64,000 bases of DNA from Tulasnella sp. 424 (lineage: Eukaryota > Basidiomycota > Agaricomycetes > Cantharellales > Tulasnellaceae), in NCBI GenBank assembly GCA_019633425.1, contig WSUB01000106.1, positions 62,001 through 126,000 on the forward strand. The letters run 5' to 3'. The number at the start of each line of letters is the position of its first letter. Position 1 is the stretch's first letter. Shown in pieces: positions 43,700-55,313 of this stretch. The notes beneath the pieces are model-generated. The model did not search any database, was not told the origin of the DNA, and was given only the letters and a program-made list of their open reading frames with translations. Made by a program: the position numbers and the translations under genes.

Positions 43700-45367
43700 C
43701 TAGGGCGAAATACGGGCTACTGGCACCGCACCTCTTCGCTTCCGAGTGCATCTAATGCCTCGAAGGGTGACCCCGATCGCCGCGAGCTGCTTGACAGCTT
43801 TCCCCAATCTCATCCCTCGAAGTCGACAATTGACCAAATCGATTTCCTCCAACCATGTTTTGGAATTTTCATGCAAATACTTCCACCGAATCCCGACTAG
43901 CCTCGTTATCTGACAGACGTTCAAGTCAGCGTCATGAATTTCTAGGGACTTTATGGACTCGAAGTTCCATTTGGCAGTAGAATTGCGTTTCGTGGATCGG
44001 GACGAGGGCTTGTTCGAGCGTGATTCGATTAGCTCGAGGAGGTGGTTCACCGACGTGAGTTTGAAGTGTGCCCGGATGGCTCGGACGTTCTGGTCGCTGA
44101 AAGACCTTAAAAATATATCATTCAATGCCAAAGGATCGACTGTCGTGACCGTTAAAGGTGGTATTTTAAGTCGCGCTTGGAATTCTTGAACGAGATCGCG
44201 GAACCAGGACACTTTCTCCTCCGAATTGGACAGTCTAAAGGCCACCCGGCGACTGTCCGTCTCGTATGCCAAGTGCGTGGTACCAGGTTCGCGACTTTCC
44301 ATATGAATTTGAATGTTCGCGGAGTTGGGGTAGCGGGTGTCCATCTCCTCCGGTGATAGGAAATAACAATAGTCCGCGGCAGATACATCAAGACCGAGAG
44401 TAACATTTGTAATATCCAGGCTGCGTCGAAGGCATCGAGGGGTTGATAACCTCCGCATGAGATTCACCGCCGACTCGTCCAGACCAAATTTCAGATCCAT
44501 CGCTTGCACGAAAGGTAAGGTTATTGAAGGTGGTGCTCCCGGAAACACTGCGACCTGGTGGTCATCGCACTGAATGCTCAGCCGTTCGAGGCTTATGCAG
44601 ACTGATAGTAGTTGCAATGTGTTCGTATTGATGTAAGTGAGACGAGTGAGGATCAGTTGCTTGAGACCCGCGAGCCCCGGCATGTCGGAAGGGGGTTGCC
44701 ACCGCTTTGTGGTGAGCCACCAAGTAAGGCCCTCCGGGAGGCCAATGACGCCCGGTGCGGCGAGGTTTAGGGTCTGCAGGGCTGGTGTCCGAGTTTGGAT
44801 TAGCCATTTGTAGAATTGATATGCATCGGAATCATCCGAACGGAACGTCTGGACTCGAGTGACGGAGGATTGCAACGCCTCTGGCATCAGATCTGTCCGC
44901 ACCGATCCGGGACGGGCCTTGGTGCAGTAAATGCGCAAGGTCGCGGATCCGGATCTTTCCAAGCCCGCAGAAATCACCGCGAGCGGACTTTTGATGTCGA
45001 TGATGCGCCAATATTTCGGTGAGGAGAGAAGAAAGTCGTTCCATGTGGTAGATACGCAACGCATCCGGAAGAGCTGATGTCTGTGGCGGTCGAGCTCGTC
45101 GAGGGGGAAATAAGGGTCGTGGACCTGGTCCAAGTCCAGCGCGCTTCCGAATATCGAGTGGACGACGTCGGTAGCGAGGAGACTGAACGGGGTGCGCGCA
45201 TTCCTTCGGCGTCGAATTGCGACTTCGACCGCATCGCAAACTGCAGTCTCCTTTGCAGCGATGTCCGCCAAGGTCGTTGTCGCAGGGGTCCTGAAAAGGG
45301 AAGTCTCAGAACGATGAAAGGGAACAGGTCGAGCATACGAACACTGCAGATAGCTCGTATATGTCAA
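43700..45367 (-). CDS. F-box-like protein, family II copy 3
   Basis: Single open frame of 555 residues starting MTYTSYLQCSYARP. F-box-like segment TDVVHSIFGSALDLDQ and MRCVSTTWNDFLLSSPKYW; leucine-rich tail (LKQLILTRLTYIN, LERLSIQCDD, AMDLKFGLDESAVNLMRR). The last part is nearly identical to copy 2 (CRLRGMRLGKAVKQLAAIG) but with an extended C-terminus (TRKRRGAVPVARISP), as the stop of copy 2 is lost. It lies between two copies of the 3' end of the Spt21/Ams2-like gene. Confidence 0.78.
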   Translation of the reverse strand: MTYTSYLQCSYARPVPFHRSETSLFRTPATTTLADIAAKETAVCDAVEVAIRRRRNARTPFSLLATDVVHSIFGSALDLDQVHDPYFPLDELDRHRHQLFRMRCVSTTWNDFLLSSPKYWRIIDIKSPLAVISAGLERSGSATLRIYCTKARPGSVRTDLMPEALQSSVTRVQTFRSDDSDAYQFYKWLIQTRTPALQTLNLAAPGVIGLPEGLTWWLTTKRWQPPSDMPGLAGLKQLILTRLTYINTNTLQLLSVCISLERLSIQCDDHQVAVFPGAPPSITLPFVQAMDLKFGLDESAVNLMRRLSTPRCLRRSLDITNVTLGLDVSAADYCYFLSPEEMDTRYPNSANIQIHMESREPGTTHLAYETDSRRVAFRLSNSEEKVSWFRDLVQEFQARLKIPPLTVTTVDPLALNDIFLRSFSDQNVRAIRAHFKLTSVNHLLELIESRSNKPSSRSTKRNSTAKWNFESIKSLEIHDADLNVCQITRLVGIRWKYLHENSKTWLEEIDLVNCRLRGMRLGKAVKQLAAIGVTLRGIRCTRKRRGAVPVARISP

Positions 45368-45614
45368 ATATATCCTTTAGAAAGGCGTCGATGCGTGCCT
45401 GGACGGTGGGAGTGATCTGAAGATGGCTGGCTGGATCTGGGACGATGGAAAACACCCCAGCTGGTAAGTCAGTGACATTAAATAGGCTCAGGATAGCGTA
45501 CTTTGAGGGGAGGACATTGGACTTTCTTTTAATCGGATCCTGGGTTGGTTGAATACTCTTCAATTGCGAGGCCGCCGGCACAAGTACGCTGGACCAAATA
45601 GCAGTCATCATCAA
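45306..45614 (-). other. Conserved upstream open frame of F-box-like copy 3
   Basis: 102 codons (LSLFNVTDLPAGVF, SHLQITPTVQARIDAFLKDI), parallel to 33572-34015. Possible 5' exon. Confidence 0.4.
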
Positions 45615-45858
45615 GGCAACTAAAGACTATCTACTACATGATTGTGGGGGAGAACAGAAAGCAACAGAACAACGCATAACATGGCGAGAAAGCATAGTAG
45701 AACACTCTTATATAGCGAAATTTGCATACGGAGCGTGAAAAAAACTCGTGAAGGCCGTGTCAATTGCACGAAAAACAAGAAGCCAACGTTAACTCCATCT
45801 CGAATAATAAAAAAAGCAGAATGAAGATCCAAAAAATCCTTCCAACAAAGTGTTTTAA

Positions 45859-48800
45859 TTACAAATTCTCAATGAGACTCCTGAAACTCTCCTCCTCAAG
45901 TGATGGTGGTGTCGTCACGGCTGCGTCTTTACCAACGTTCTTCTTGGGCGAGATGCCCGATCCGCCCAAGACGTTCAAGAGTCCTTCGGCAGTCGCAGCG
46001 TCAAAATCAAAGATATCAGACCCGTGCATCCCACCGAGCCCATCTGACGATGGGACGTTGGCCGTGGCGGGTGCTACAGGGGCGTCTGGCGTAATTCCCA
46101 ACGCGTTCCAGAAGTCGAACGGACCATCGACGGGCTGTACGGTGGTAGTGCTTGACTGCGAGTCGGCGTTGCAGTTGTTAGCGGTATTAACGAGCCCCAA
46201 CATGTTGGCCAGGGTCGCGAAATCCATCTGCGGCTGTAGAGGAGGGGGCGCATCTGACGTTGCGATCACCGCGTCCGAGCTTGATGAGGATTCCGTGCCG
46301 GAAGACGAAGACGAAGCGGATTCTGCGACGCTCGACTCGCGCTCCGTGTCCTGATCACTGCTGCTGCTACCGCTGCTACCACTCTCCTCCTTCGGCGAAC
46401 TCGCATCTTCCTCCTCCATCGCAGCCTCAGGATCCCCCATCAGCTCCACCATCTCTTCGTCCTCCATCGCATCCAAAGTGAACCTAGGACTGACGTTCGG
46501 ACTGCTCGAGTCTGCGAAACTGCTCGGCGGGCTGCTTGGTGGTAATCCAAGGGCTTTATAGTCTAACGGAGCCTTTTGAACGGTGATGCTGGCATACAAG
46601 TCTGAAGGAGGCGGCACGATCACGTTCTCCTCGTCGTCTGATGACGAGTCGAACGCACTGTTGAGTGCAGCATCAACAGCGTCATCGGTGGCATCCGAAG
46701 AGGGGCCTATCAGAGCTTTTGGTGGCTGGCGAGAAGCCTTCGGCCGAGTGGGGGTCATCGGAGGGGCCATCATCCTCGCCAGCTCCCTTCCAACCGTCCC
46801 CTTTCTACTGCCCGTCGTGTTTACTTGAGGAGTAGGTAGGAACAACGGGCTTCCATCACCCTCATCGTCGTCCACGTCCATCGCCTGCTTCTGCTCCTTC
46901 GGTTCAGGAGACTTGCTCTTCTTCCTCCTCTTTGGTGTACTCGGCGGAAGAGGGACTTTCGCAGCGTTCGGGGGCGTGCACGGCCTTGGAACGGGAGGGG
47001 CCTCGACCGCAGGTGCAGGTGTCGATGGGCGGGATGGTTCAGGTGTGGGACTTGCTGCAGGTACCATTGACGGCATGGAAAACGAAGGGAGAGCAAGTCC
47101 GGGAACGGCGGGTGACGATGCTAATGAAGTTGCGATGGGTCGCGGAGGTAAAAGGTTGTTGGGGTACAGCTGCCCAAACCCTTCGGACTGCGTTCGAAGG
47201 AATGGACGTTGCCCGAGTGAGAGGAAGTTGAGTTGCCTGATGGGGGCAGGTTGACGTGCAGCCGGAGCTGACATTTCCTTCGCTGGAAGAGTGGTCGGCG
47301 TTGCCTCACTAGTCTGGGGTGGCGTTTCGGTCGATCTAGAGGGCTTTGAGGACGTCTTCAACGTGATTCTCTTGATCGTCGTTGTCGACTTCCTCACAGG
47401 GCTCGTTGCGGCCATTGGAATTGTTCGTGCTCCGCTGTTCCTAACTGGACTCGTTGCTGGGCCGAGGACCTTGTTCTTCTTCCGCTTCTTCCTCACTCCT
47501 CCATCATCTCCAACCTCACTAGCCCTCTTCTTCTTATCCTTCTTCTCCACTTCATCTGCCACATCGCTCATAGGCGCATCCGAATTCACAGCAGTCGAAG
47601 TTGCGATGACTGCGGCGTCGCTTGATGGAACTGGCGGGAGGTCTGCCCGTCGGTACCAGCCGTTCCCATGAGGTCCGACATGAAGATGAGTGTCGCGGCC
47701 TTTCTTCTTTGAAGCACTGCCGCTGGAGCTGCTTCTCACAGCCGGCGCGACTTCCGGGCGTTGCAAGGTACTTGGAATGGGCTGGACGAACAAAACGACT
47801 GGATGGGCGGGTTGGGGGATATTCTTTGGCTGGAGAGCAGGCACAGGAAGGAAGGGCGTCAGGTTTTGTGTGCTCACTGCCCCAGTTCCTCGGAAGGGCA
47901 ACGACGGTGCCGATTTGGACTTTGATAACGGGGTCGGCTCGGATGGAGGTTTCAGGAAGTTTGATGAAGACGAGGTCGGCAGTGAAGATGCTACTCGAGA
48001 AAGAACGATGAGAGCGCGTCTTTTTTGCGAGGTTTCGCGAGCGACACCGTACCTGGGGGGAGATTCTCCTTATCACCTAAGGGCTGGGCGGCGGCCTGAC
48101 CGGAAGACTTCCTGGGCCGGGCTCCGGCGGCTCCAAGGGTCGAGGGAAGTTGAGGCGGTTGCGCAAGCTGAGTTGAGGGCTTGGGGAGAGAAGCCGGGGC
48201 AGCTGGAGGTTTCACAGCATGAGTAGTGGAGGTTGGCCGGGTGGCAGCGATGGGAGTTGGCCGGACGGGCGGAGCTGTTGACGTTGACGGCATGCATTCG
48301 ATTTCCTGGATTTCTTCCTCCTCCTCCTTGACGATTACAACATCCTCAGTCTGAAGAGATACCCGCTCTTTCGGCAAAGGTCGGGACGCAGGGTTCGATG
48401 TAGGGTGCTGGGGCTGTGGCTGGGCAGTAGCTGGCTGGTTCGACAAACCAAAGTTGTATACGCCGGCGAGAGCAGAAAACAGTTGGGACATGTCGGCACC
48501 ATTGCCGGGCATTTGAGGGAGTGCGGGCACGCCGCCAGCTGATGAGAGCAGCTGGAGGAGCGCGGCGACATTGGCGTTCTGGTTGCCGGTGACAGGCACA
48601 GATGAAACCGGTGCCGACGCCGTTGTTCGCGCAGTCTCGGCAGCCTGAGGAGCTGGACGTGATGAACTTGCCCTTGAGACGCGGGCCGTCTGTGGCAGGG
48701 ATGGTGTGTCAGTTGGGCGCAAACAATGAAACAAACGGTCCTCAACGTGCCTTCTCCAAGACCAGGTGAACAAGGACCGATTGACCACGAATTCCATCCT

Positions 48801-49335
48801 TGACCACCTTGCCAAAAACCGTGGTCTGCTCTTCTTCACCCTGCGGCTCCAAACCCCATGTGAATAAGCCTTTCCCTACAAGCACTCCGGAGGTGGAACC
48901 GTCGCTGCTGGGTTCGGTCGGATCGTTTAGGTAAACAGAATAATCGTGTGACGGATTGGAGAGAAGCTCAGGACTGTCGACCGTTCCGACACGTCGTCAA
49001 CATCAACTGCGTTTCCTCCAGCGTTTTATAGCAGTTCGATCACAGACCTCGCGTCCTTGAGAGCAGAGAGACAGGCTTTGAGGGGAAGCTCTGCGAATTT
49101 GCCAACGTAGGATTTCTTCTTGGCGGCTCCGATGGGTGTCGTGGATGATGTGCCGTCTGGGTCATCGTATACTGTAACGTCTGTCGGTTGATGGCGGGCA
49201 AGTCTGAGTTGAGGGGAGTCGTTGAGGTTGTAGGTGATCTTGACTGTCAAAAGGTGGGATTTTCAGCGATCCCGCCGGCTGGCAGATAATTAATTACATA
49301 CCACCCAGTTTAACCACAGTCTCTCCAGCGCTCAT
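45859..49335 (-). CDS. Spt21/Ams2-like transcription regulator
   Basis: Exons 49302-49335, 49048-49243, 48751-48973, 48053-48689, 45859-47990 join in frame to 1073 residues. The third donor (after 48751) is not clean: frame requires GCACGT, so it may be another GC donor. The N-terminal about 150 residues match the Spt21/Ams2 domain that activates histone genes in yeasts: VKITYNLNDSPQLRLARH, KFAELPLKACLSALKDASPELL, HDYSVYLNDPTEPSS, VLVGKGLFTWGLEP, TVFGKVV. The rest is low complexity: Pro/Ala/Ser-rich, a basic stretch (EKKDKKKRAS..VRKKRKKNK, a likely nuclear signal), and acidic Ser runs. The S. pombe protein has a GATA finger; I see none here. A DNA-bound or SBF-linked role in histone expression is inferred from the domain only. 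The copy of its 3' end at 42.8 kb is a remnant. Confidence 0.75.
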
Positions 49336-49808
49336 GGTCGAAACGAATGTCAAGAAGAAGGAGATGATGAAGAGTGGGGGAGGAGAGGCGGGGATGGGTG
49401 AAAGGAGGTGAGGTGGGAGAGAGAGAGTTGTCCGGGGCCGTCAGATGGGAGAAAGGCCAGTCAACAAACAAATCAGCACGTCGTCGGTAAACAACGCGTC
49501 ACAAGTAAACAAACGCGTGCCCAAGAGCGCGTCTACAAAAACAGCAGCCCCGTGACTCATTAAACGTTCACGATGCAACGTATTCAACACCCATCATTAC
49601 TCTCAAATACGCGTATATCTACTCTCGATTACTTAACGACTCTAGATGATCATCCTACACCTTATCTCCGGTCTTTCCCGCCCATCCGCAAGTTGACGTA
49701 ATCCTGTGCGCATGGGCCGCATTGCCCAGAACTCTGCACGCGATAAGAAGTCCGCGAGGTCCTTCCGACCACCTTCTGCGTCCTGTTCTCTCCATCTACC
49801 ACCACAGC
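49336..49808. other. Divergent promoter region
   Basis: Between the Spt21/Ams2-like gene and the oxygenase gene. Contains two ACGCGT motifs (MCB-like; about 49494 and 49610), which fits but does not prove cell-cycle control of the left gene. Confidence 0.45.
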
Positions 49809-51521
49809 ATGGCCGCTCGATACCTTTCGACAACAACTTTAAGGGCAGCATCTTACTCTTCAGCACGTTCTAGTCGAGTAGAATACGGTATTATTCGTCT
49901 TCGGTCATTGGCCACTCTCGCCGAGGTAAAAGCTTCCGGCTCGCGACCCCGCTTATTCCGGCTCCTAACTTATCGTTCCATCGCAAAATAAAAACCTCTC
50001 TATCTCTCTCAGACTGTCCGCTCAGATGCCACTTTCGGCATCCCGGTCGTGGATTTTGGCAAGTTCAAATCAAATGATCCGGCAACTAAATTGGCTACCG
50101 CCAAGGAGGTCGTCGATGCGTTCAAAGAAGTTGGCTTTGTCTACTTAAGCAACCATGGCATCCAAGACGAAAAGATAACGAATGCTTTCAAAAAGGTCCC
50201 AGATATGTTTGAATGTTCGATAAAATCACGCCAGCTCACCACTTGATTTCTAGAGCAAGCAATTCTTTGACCTTCCTGAGGAGAAGAAGGTCAGTAATTG
50301 GACTCTGGAATACTTCACATTGTCCTGACGTTCATTTATCTACAGGTTGCTTTAGCATGGGAAGGTAAAACCGCTTCTCCGACGTATCACGACCGTTTGC
50401 ATCCACTAAGGCGAGCCTTCCCCCAGATCCCCGCTCAAATAGAGGTTATGTCCAGAAGGGCAGAGAACGAGTCACCCAATCATCAGATGCACAGGAGATT
50501 GCCAATCTCCGAGCAAAAGCCCCGGATTATAAGGTCGCTCTCTGGTCTGCGGACTCTGATCAAAAACAGACCCTAACGCTGGATGGGAACTTCACAGGAA
50601 AGCATGGAAATCGGACGTGACTGGGACGCAACGTGGAAGAACCGATGGCCTCAAGAACAAGACGCTCCTGGTTTCAAAACTACTTTCCTCGACTTTTTCA
50701 AGGTCCCCCTATTTTCCTTCTCCTCTGGCGGGTCGGACTGTGACGCTGACGATGCACACACCAACGTCCCCTAAAGACCTGCCACGAATTCCATACCCTC
50801 GTTATGCGCTCAATCGCGTTAGGCCTCTCCCTCCCCGAGACCTTCTTCGACGATAAGATCCAGGAGCAGTACCACAACCTCCGGTTGTTGGCGTACCCAT
50901 CCATCGACACCCGGTTGCTGAAGGAAGAAGGTTCAGCTAGGGCAGGTGCTCATTCAGACTATGGCACTTTGACTTTCGTATTCCAGGACTCGGTGGGTGG
51001 TGTATTGGATTCGTGAGGAAAGTCCTTTTGTTCTCACCAGTTGCGCACTACCCAAAGGTCGGTGGTCTCGAAGTCCAGAACCCTCACACGAAGCAATTCC
51101 ACGCTGCGACTCCCATAGTACGCGTCACCTTCCTAGCCCAAGTTTTCCGTATTAACCCATAGAACATTGTCTTTGCTCAGCCGGGAACCATCGTAGTGAA
51201 TGTTGGCGACCTCCTCGCTCGCTGGTCCAACGACGTCCTCCGGTCCACCCTCCACCGCGTCGTCGCCCCGCCAGCCCACAATAAACCCGTCACACCCGCT
51301 AGACAATCAATCGCGTTCTTCTGCAACCCTAACGGAGGTGCCGAAATTTCTTGCCTGCCAACATGCTTAAAGGAAGGAGAAAAGCCGAAGTACCCGACCG
51401 TCCAAACGGAGGAGTACATCGTTGGAAGGTTCGTTCTCTGTCTTTTCTTTTTTTCCTTTTCAGGCGGGAGCCTTATGATTTGAACGTTTCGATCTCTAGG
51501 TTGCGTGCCACTTATGATTGA
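49809..51521 (+). CDS. 2-oxoglutarate/Fe(II)-dependent oxygenase (isopenicillin-N-synthase type)
   Basis: Ten exons (49809-49925, 50013-50195, 50254-50289, 50346-50364, 50427-50533, 50598-50702, 50777-50992, 51058-51117, 51181-51428, 51500-51521) join in frame to 370 residues. The DIOX_N part has IPVVDFGKF, FKEVGFVYLSNHGI, SKQFFDLPEEKK, then SNRGYV. The catalytic fold keeps the iron ligands AHSD (H about 248, D about 250) and LHRVV (H about 306), and the 2-oxoglutarate Arg in ARQSIAFF (about R322). All are present, so it should be active. The N-terminus (MAARYLSTTTLRAASYSS) is Arg/Ser-rich without acidic residues and could be a mitochondrial presequence; in other fungi most relatives are cytosolic. 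The substrate cannot be told. Confidence 0.9.
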
Positions 51522-51758
51522 AGGAACGCATCGGCTAGATTGTTTCCAGGCGGTTCTTATTTTTTTTTACGGGAATACAAGCGGAATACATAGATGGAAA
51601 TTACACCCCCTCCAGAAATCCAATCCATCACCCACCCAGTTCGTTGTGACCTCCAACTGCTTAATAAGCCTCCCAAGTCTCGGCCGGGAGGACTTCGCGC
51701 ATTACTGTATTGAACGGGCCAAACTTATCAGTCACCGACCTCTTCATCACGCCCACTC

Positions 51759-54056
51759 TCATAACTCACGTTTCCAATGATCGACAGCAGTCTTTCTCTG
51801 AACAACCGCCAAGATGTTCCATTCATCCGTCAAGATGTACGCTTCGCGGTTCGTATTGACCGGCGAGAACTCGCTTCCGAGGATCCTCTCTCGAGGGATT
51901 TCGAGCTTTTCGAAGCGAGTGAAGAGGTACCGCTTCAAGTGAGAATCGACAAAGTCTTCATGTTCTGGTTCTCGAGTTGAGAGTTCGATTGAAGGGGATT
52001 GAGTGCAGAAGAAGACCTGGTTCGGACGGAAGCGGAATGCGATGGGTCGAGTGAATACAATAGGTAGGGAGAGGCTTAACTGACCATGTTGATGAACTCG
52101 TCATCCTTTGAGAGTGGAGCATCAGCTTCCTCGATCCTGTCGTGGAATATGCGGCACATTTCGAAAGATTCCTCAAGAGTGGCCAAAATCGCTCGGGAAG
52201 CATCCGAAACCAGGTATCCCGCAAAGTTCTGTAGCAGAAAATGGACGAAATCGTCAGCAGCCCATTAAAGCAAACGAAAAACTCGGAGCGGGTATTACCA
52301 CTGCGAGAATACCATCCGGCCTCATCACAGTCTTGACATCATCCCACATCTGCTTGGTGAACAAATGCGCTGGTACGCTTCCTCCGGTGAAAACATCGTG
52401 AACGACGTAGTCGTAACGCTGCCCGTCCTTATCCTCGTCTTTGACGCTCTTCACAAACTTGGCTCGCTCTTCAACGTATTTGCGCGCGTCCATGTGGTGA
52501 GATTGGCTGATTCGAGGGCTGATCGTGAAAGGCGAAACGTCCACGTCGCGTCGAGGGACCGGTGGGTGCCCTGTCAGATTGAAGAATCGGTACGCGTATT
52601 CGTGCACCGCAGGATCGATTTCGACGACTGTGGCGGTGATGTTGAGGAGATCGAGTGCACGAGCCATTATGCCTGCTCCAAGTCCGCTGTGAGATGAGCC
52701 CCCAAAAAGTCAGATGTCGGCATTTGGAAGAGTGCCAAAAGAATAAAACTAACATCACCAGTGCTGATTTGGCCTCAGGGACATCAGGGCCTCTTTCGAA
52801 TAGCCTCATGCCGTCTTGTAGCATGAAAGCGGAGTAGATAGGATCTCCGAGCTTCACTCCCTCAAGGTCAGTGCCTCCAGCTGGTGGGTTATCCCAGCGA
52901 GTGGTCCTCAGCGAGCCGATCCTTTCTTCGCCAATCCAGACTCCTCCGAGAAGGGAATGGTCGCACCGCATAAATCTGGAGAAGAAATCGTGTTCATTCA
53001 ATCACCCCGGTCCAAGCTCAGGGAATGGGCAACTTACCGGAAACCGGTTTCCAGCTCTTCTGCAACTTGTACTAGTCCCGTAACGCTCTGCGTTTGGGCA
53101 AGGATACGGACTTGTCCGTCTTTGCCGGAGGAATACGGGAACTGGATGGTGCTGCAGGGGCGCGTCGTCCGGGTCGTGAACAGAGCCGAGGCCTGCAACG
53201 CGGTGAAAGCGAACTTGATTATTGCCGACTTTGGCGATTTGGTAGCCTTGGCACTTTGTCCTGCGGACGCGGACGAAGGTGCAGATGACCGGAAGAAGTC
53301 AAACACGTTGCTGACGGAACTTGCCACACCCCAGGCTAGGAACTATAAGCCGTTTCAGATAAAGGAACTTCGACTTGAAATCCGAGCCACTTACTATATT
53401 ACAGCTCGTCCAGCCCAGACCACTCTGTGGGAGCTTGTTCTCAATGAACATGGTTGCCATGCGTATCCAAGAGAATGTGGAGATGAACGCCACCGCACGG
53501 TAGAATCGACTTTGATGAGAAGCCCCGAGGAGAGCAAACTATTAGAGCTGCGTTTCAGTCTCATATTAAGTGATATATATTAAATGCTGCGTACCAAATG
53601 TATCCTCAACAGCAATGCGCCGATAACCAAAATTGGAACCGCCACAGGCAGCTGGGCAGCTATTGGCCCCCAGAACGGGTCTCCCCATCTTGCGGTCTTG
53701 GCCCCCCACGTGAAGATTGTACGAGGTGCGAAAAGTAAAACGACTGCAAGGACGTCGACCAAGGGCCCCTCATACGATGGTTTGGTTGGAAGGACCATGG
53801 AGAGGCCGAGTGACCCTGCCAAAACGTAGTCGAAATTTTGGGATGTCGTGACTTCGCCATAAAGGGGATGCAGTGCCACTTGGGATGCGTACGTCGAGAG
53901 TCCCAAAGCCGCAATGTAGTTAGCGATCTTCACTAGTGAGCGAAAGCTGCTGTCGTTCGTGGGATCTGGGTCGGTATTTTGCACAGAAGGCTGCTCTTTG
54001 ACCTTCATGGCGCTTCGGGTCGGAGTTCCCTTCGTTGCGCTCGCTTTCTCTACCAT
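51759..54056 (-). CDS. Membrane-anchored spermidine-synthase-like protein
   Basis: Exons 53595-54056, 53395-53538, 53038-53342, 52754-52975, 52299-52686, 52085-52228, 51759-52016 join in frame to 640 residues. An upstream in-frame ATG at 54203 would add 49. The N-terminal third has several hydrophobic segments (YVLAGSLGLSMVLP, VDVLAVVLLFAPRTIF, VAVPILVIGALLLRI, FALLGAS, NIFLAWGVASS). The C-terminal half has the polyamine-synthase fold: CDHSLLGGVWI, SAFMLQDGMRL, ALVIGLGAGIMA (nucleotide-binding glycines), TVVEIDPAVHEYA, DARKYVEE, YDYVVHDVFTGG, MRPDGILAV. True spermidine synthases are soluble and about 300 residues. This fusion of membrane segments with a synthase domain is known in fungi and bacteria, but its substrate is not settled. 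Confidence 0.85.
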
Positions 54057-54288
54057 CGCTTTCGTATGAGGTCGTTGTGGTCCACGCTGAGGTGGTGGTA
54101 GTAGCGAGGACACCTGTGTGTTGCGACACGTTGACAAATCGGACAAAACATGGAAGCATAGAAGCGGCTTCTTTGGCGGGCTTAATTGGGCTAATAAATA
54201 CATCTAGAATATGAGATGGGATAAAATAGTACAGTACAAATGCTTAGAGAGGAAGGAGGAGGAGAAGGAGGAGTCCAAAAGGGGATGC

Positions 54289-55313
54289 CTAGTTGACAAC
54301 TTGGATGTTACCGCCGTCACCCCCAACCGCCGGGCCGCTGTTGGCGGATGCTGCGCTATTAGCTCGGTTATCAGACCCTGCCGAAGAGGTGCGGGAGAAG
54401 TCTACAAAAGAACCCCGATGTTAGAGTATTCACAAAGAACTAATGGGGATGAAGAACTAACCATTGTCATGGCCGAGGACTCCGTTAAGGGCACTGGCGT
54501 CGTTCAAGCTATTGTTCAAGGCGTCGACGTCGACGAGGTCGTTGCCATTGTCGAAATACCCGGAATTGATGTTTTGAGTTCCGGATGATGCATTGGAACT
54601 ACCACCAGTGGCCTGTCCACCAGCTCCGCTGTATGCGTCGCCCCCGTTGCCGGCTACATAGACGATGTTGGAAGGTTGCTGGAGGTCGCCTTCGGTGTCG
54701 GGCTGTGGACGAGTGTGAACAGCGTGGACCTTGGGGTTTTTTGGCTTTGAGCCGTTTTTCGGTTTGCCCTTGGGCTTTCCAAGGTACGTCTTTGGGGCAT
54801 CGGGAAAGGATTGGTCAGCGGCTTGCTCGTTGGAGCCAGGCCCATTGGAGCCAGGAGCCGGAGATGGGTGGTTATCAGCTGGGGCGGGAGCCGGGTTATT
54901 GTTAGATTGAGCCGGAGCAGGCTTGTTGTCTACTGCCTGATCCGGGGTTGGGTTGGGTCTGTTCGAGTTGTGGTCGGGGTCGAATCCAAAGACACCATTA
55001 CTGAGTAGAGATGGTTAATGAGATTGAGAATGGACAGATGATTGTCATGGACTCACAAATTACCGCCGTTACCTGCGTAAGCATTACCGCTGTTCGCCCC
55101 CCCTCCATTGCCGGCGTTTGCATTGAAAAGTCCCAGACCAAGAATGTCACCAGAGTTTCCACAGTTGTCACCTCCAGAAGCATCTCCTGCAGCACCAGTG
55201 AAAGCGTTACCTCCGTTTCCGGTCAACGCGTCGGGGCGAGGAGAAGGGATGGGCGCTGCCATGAGAGGGAGAGCGAAGATGGGGAGGGAGACAAGAGCCG
55301 GGGAAAGATGCAT
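54289..55313 (-). CDS. Secreted Asn/Gly/Pro-rich protein
   Basis: Exons 55057-55313, 54462-55000, 54289-54401 join in frame to 302 residues. The signal peptide MHLSPALVSLPIFALPLMA is followed by two related glycine-rich blocks: near the N-terminus GNGGNAFTGAAGDASGGD and near residue 195 GNGGDAYSGAGGQATGGSS. Between them lies a Pro/Asn linker with a basic run (LGKPKGKPKNGSKPKNPK). The end is GGDGGNIQVVN. There are few cysteines and no enzyme motif. Likely an extracellular or cell-wall protein of unknown role. Confidence 0.75.
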
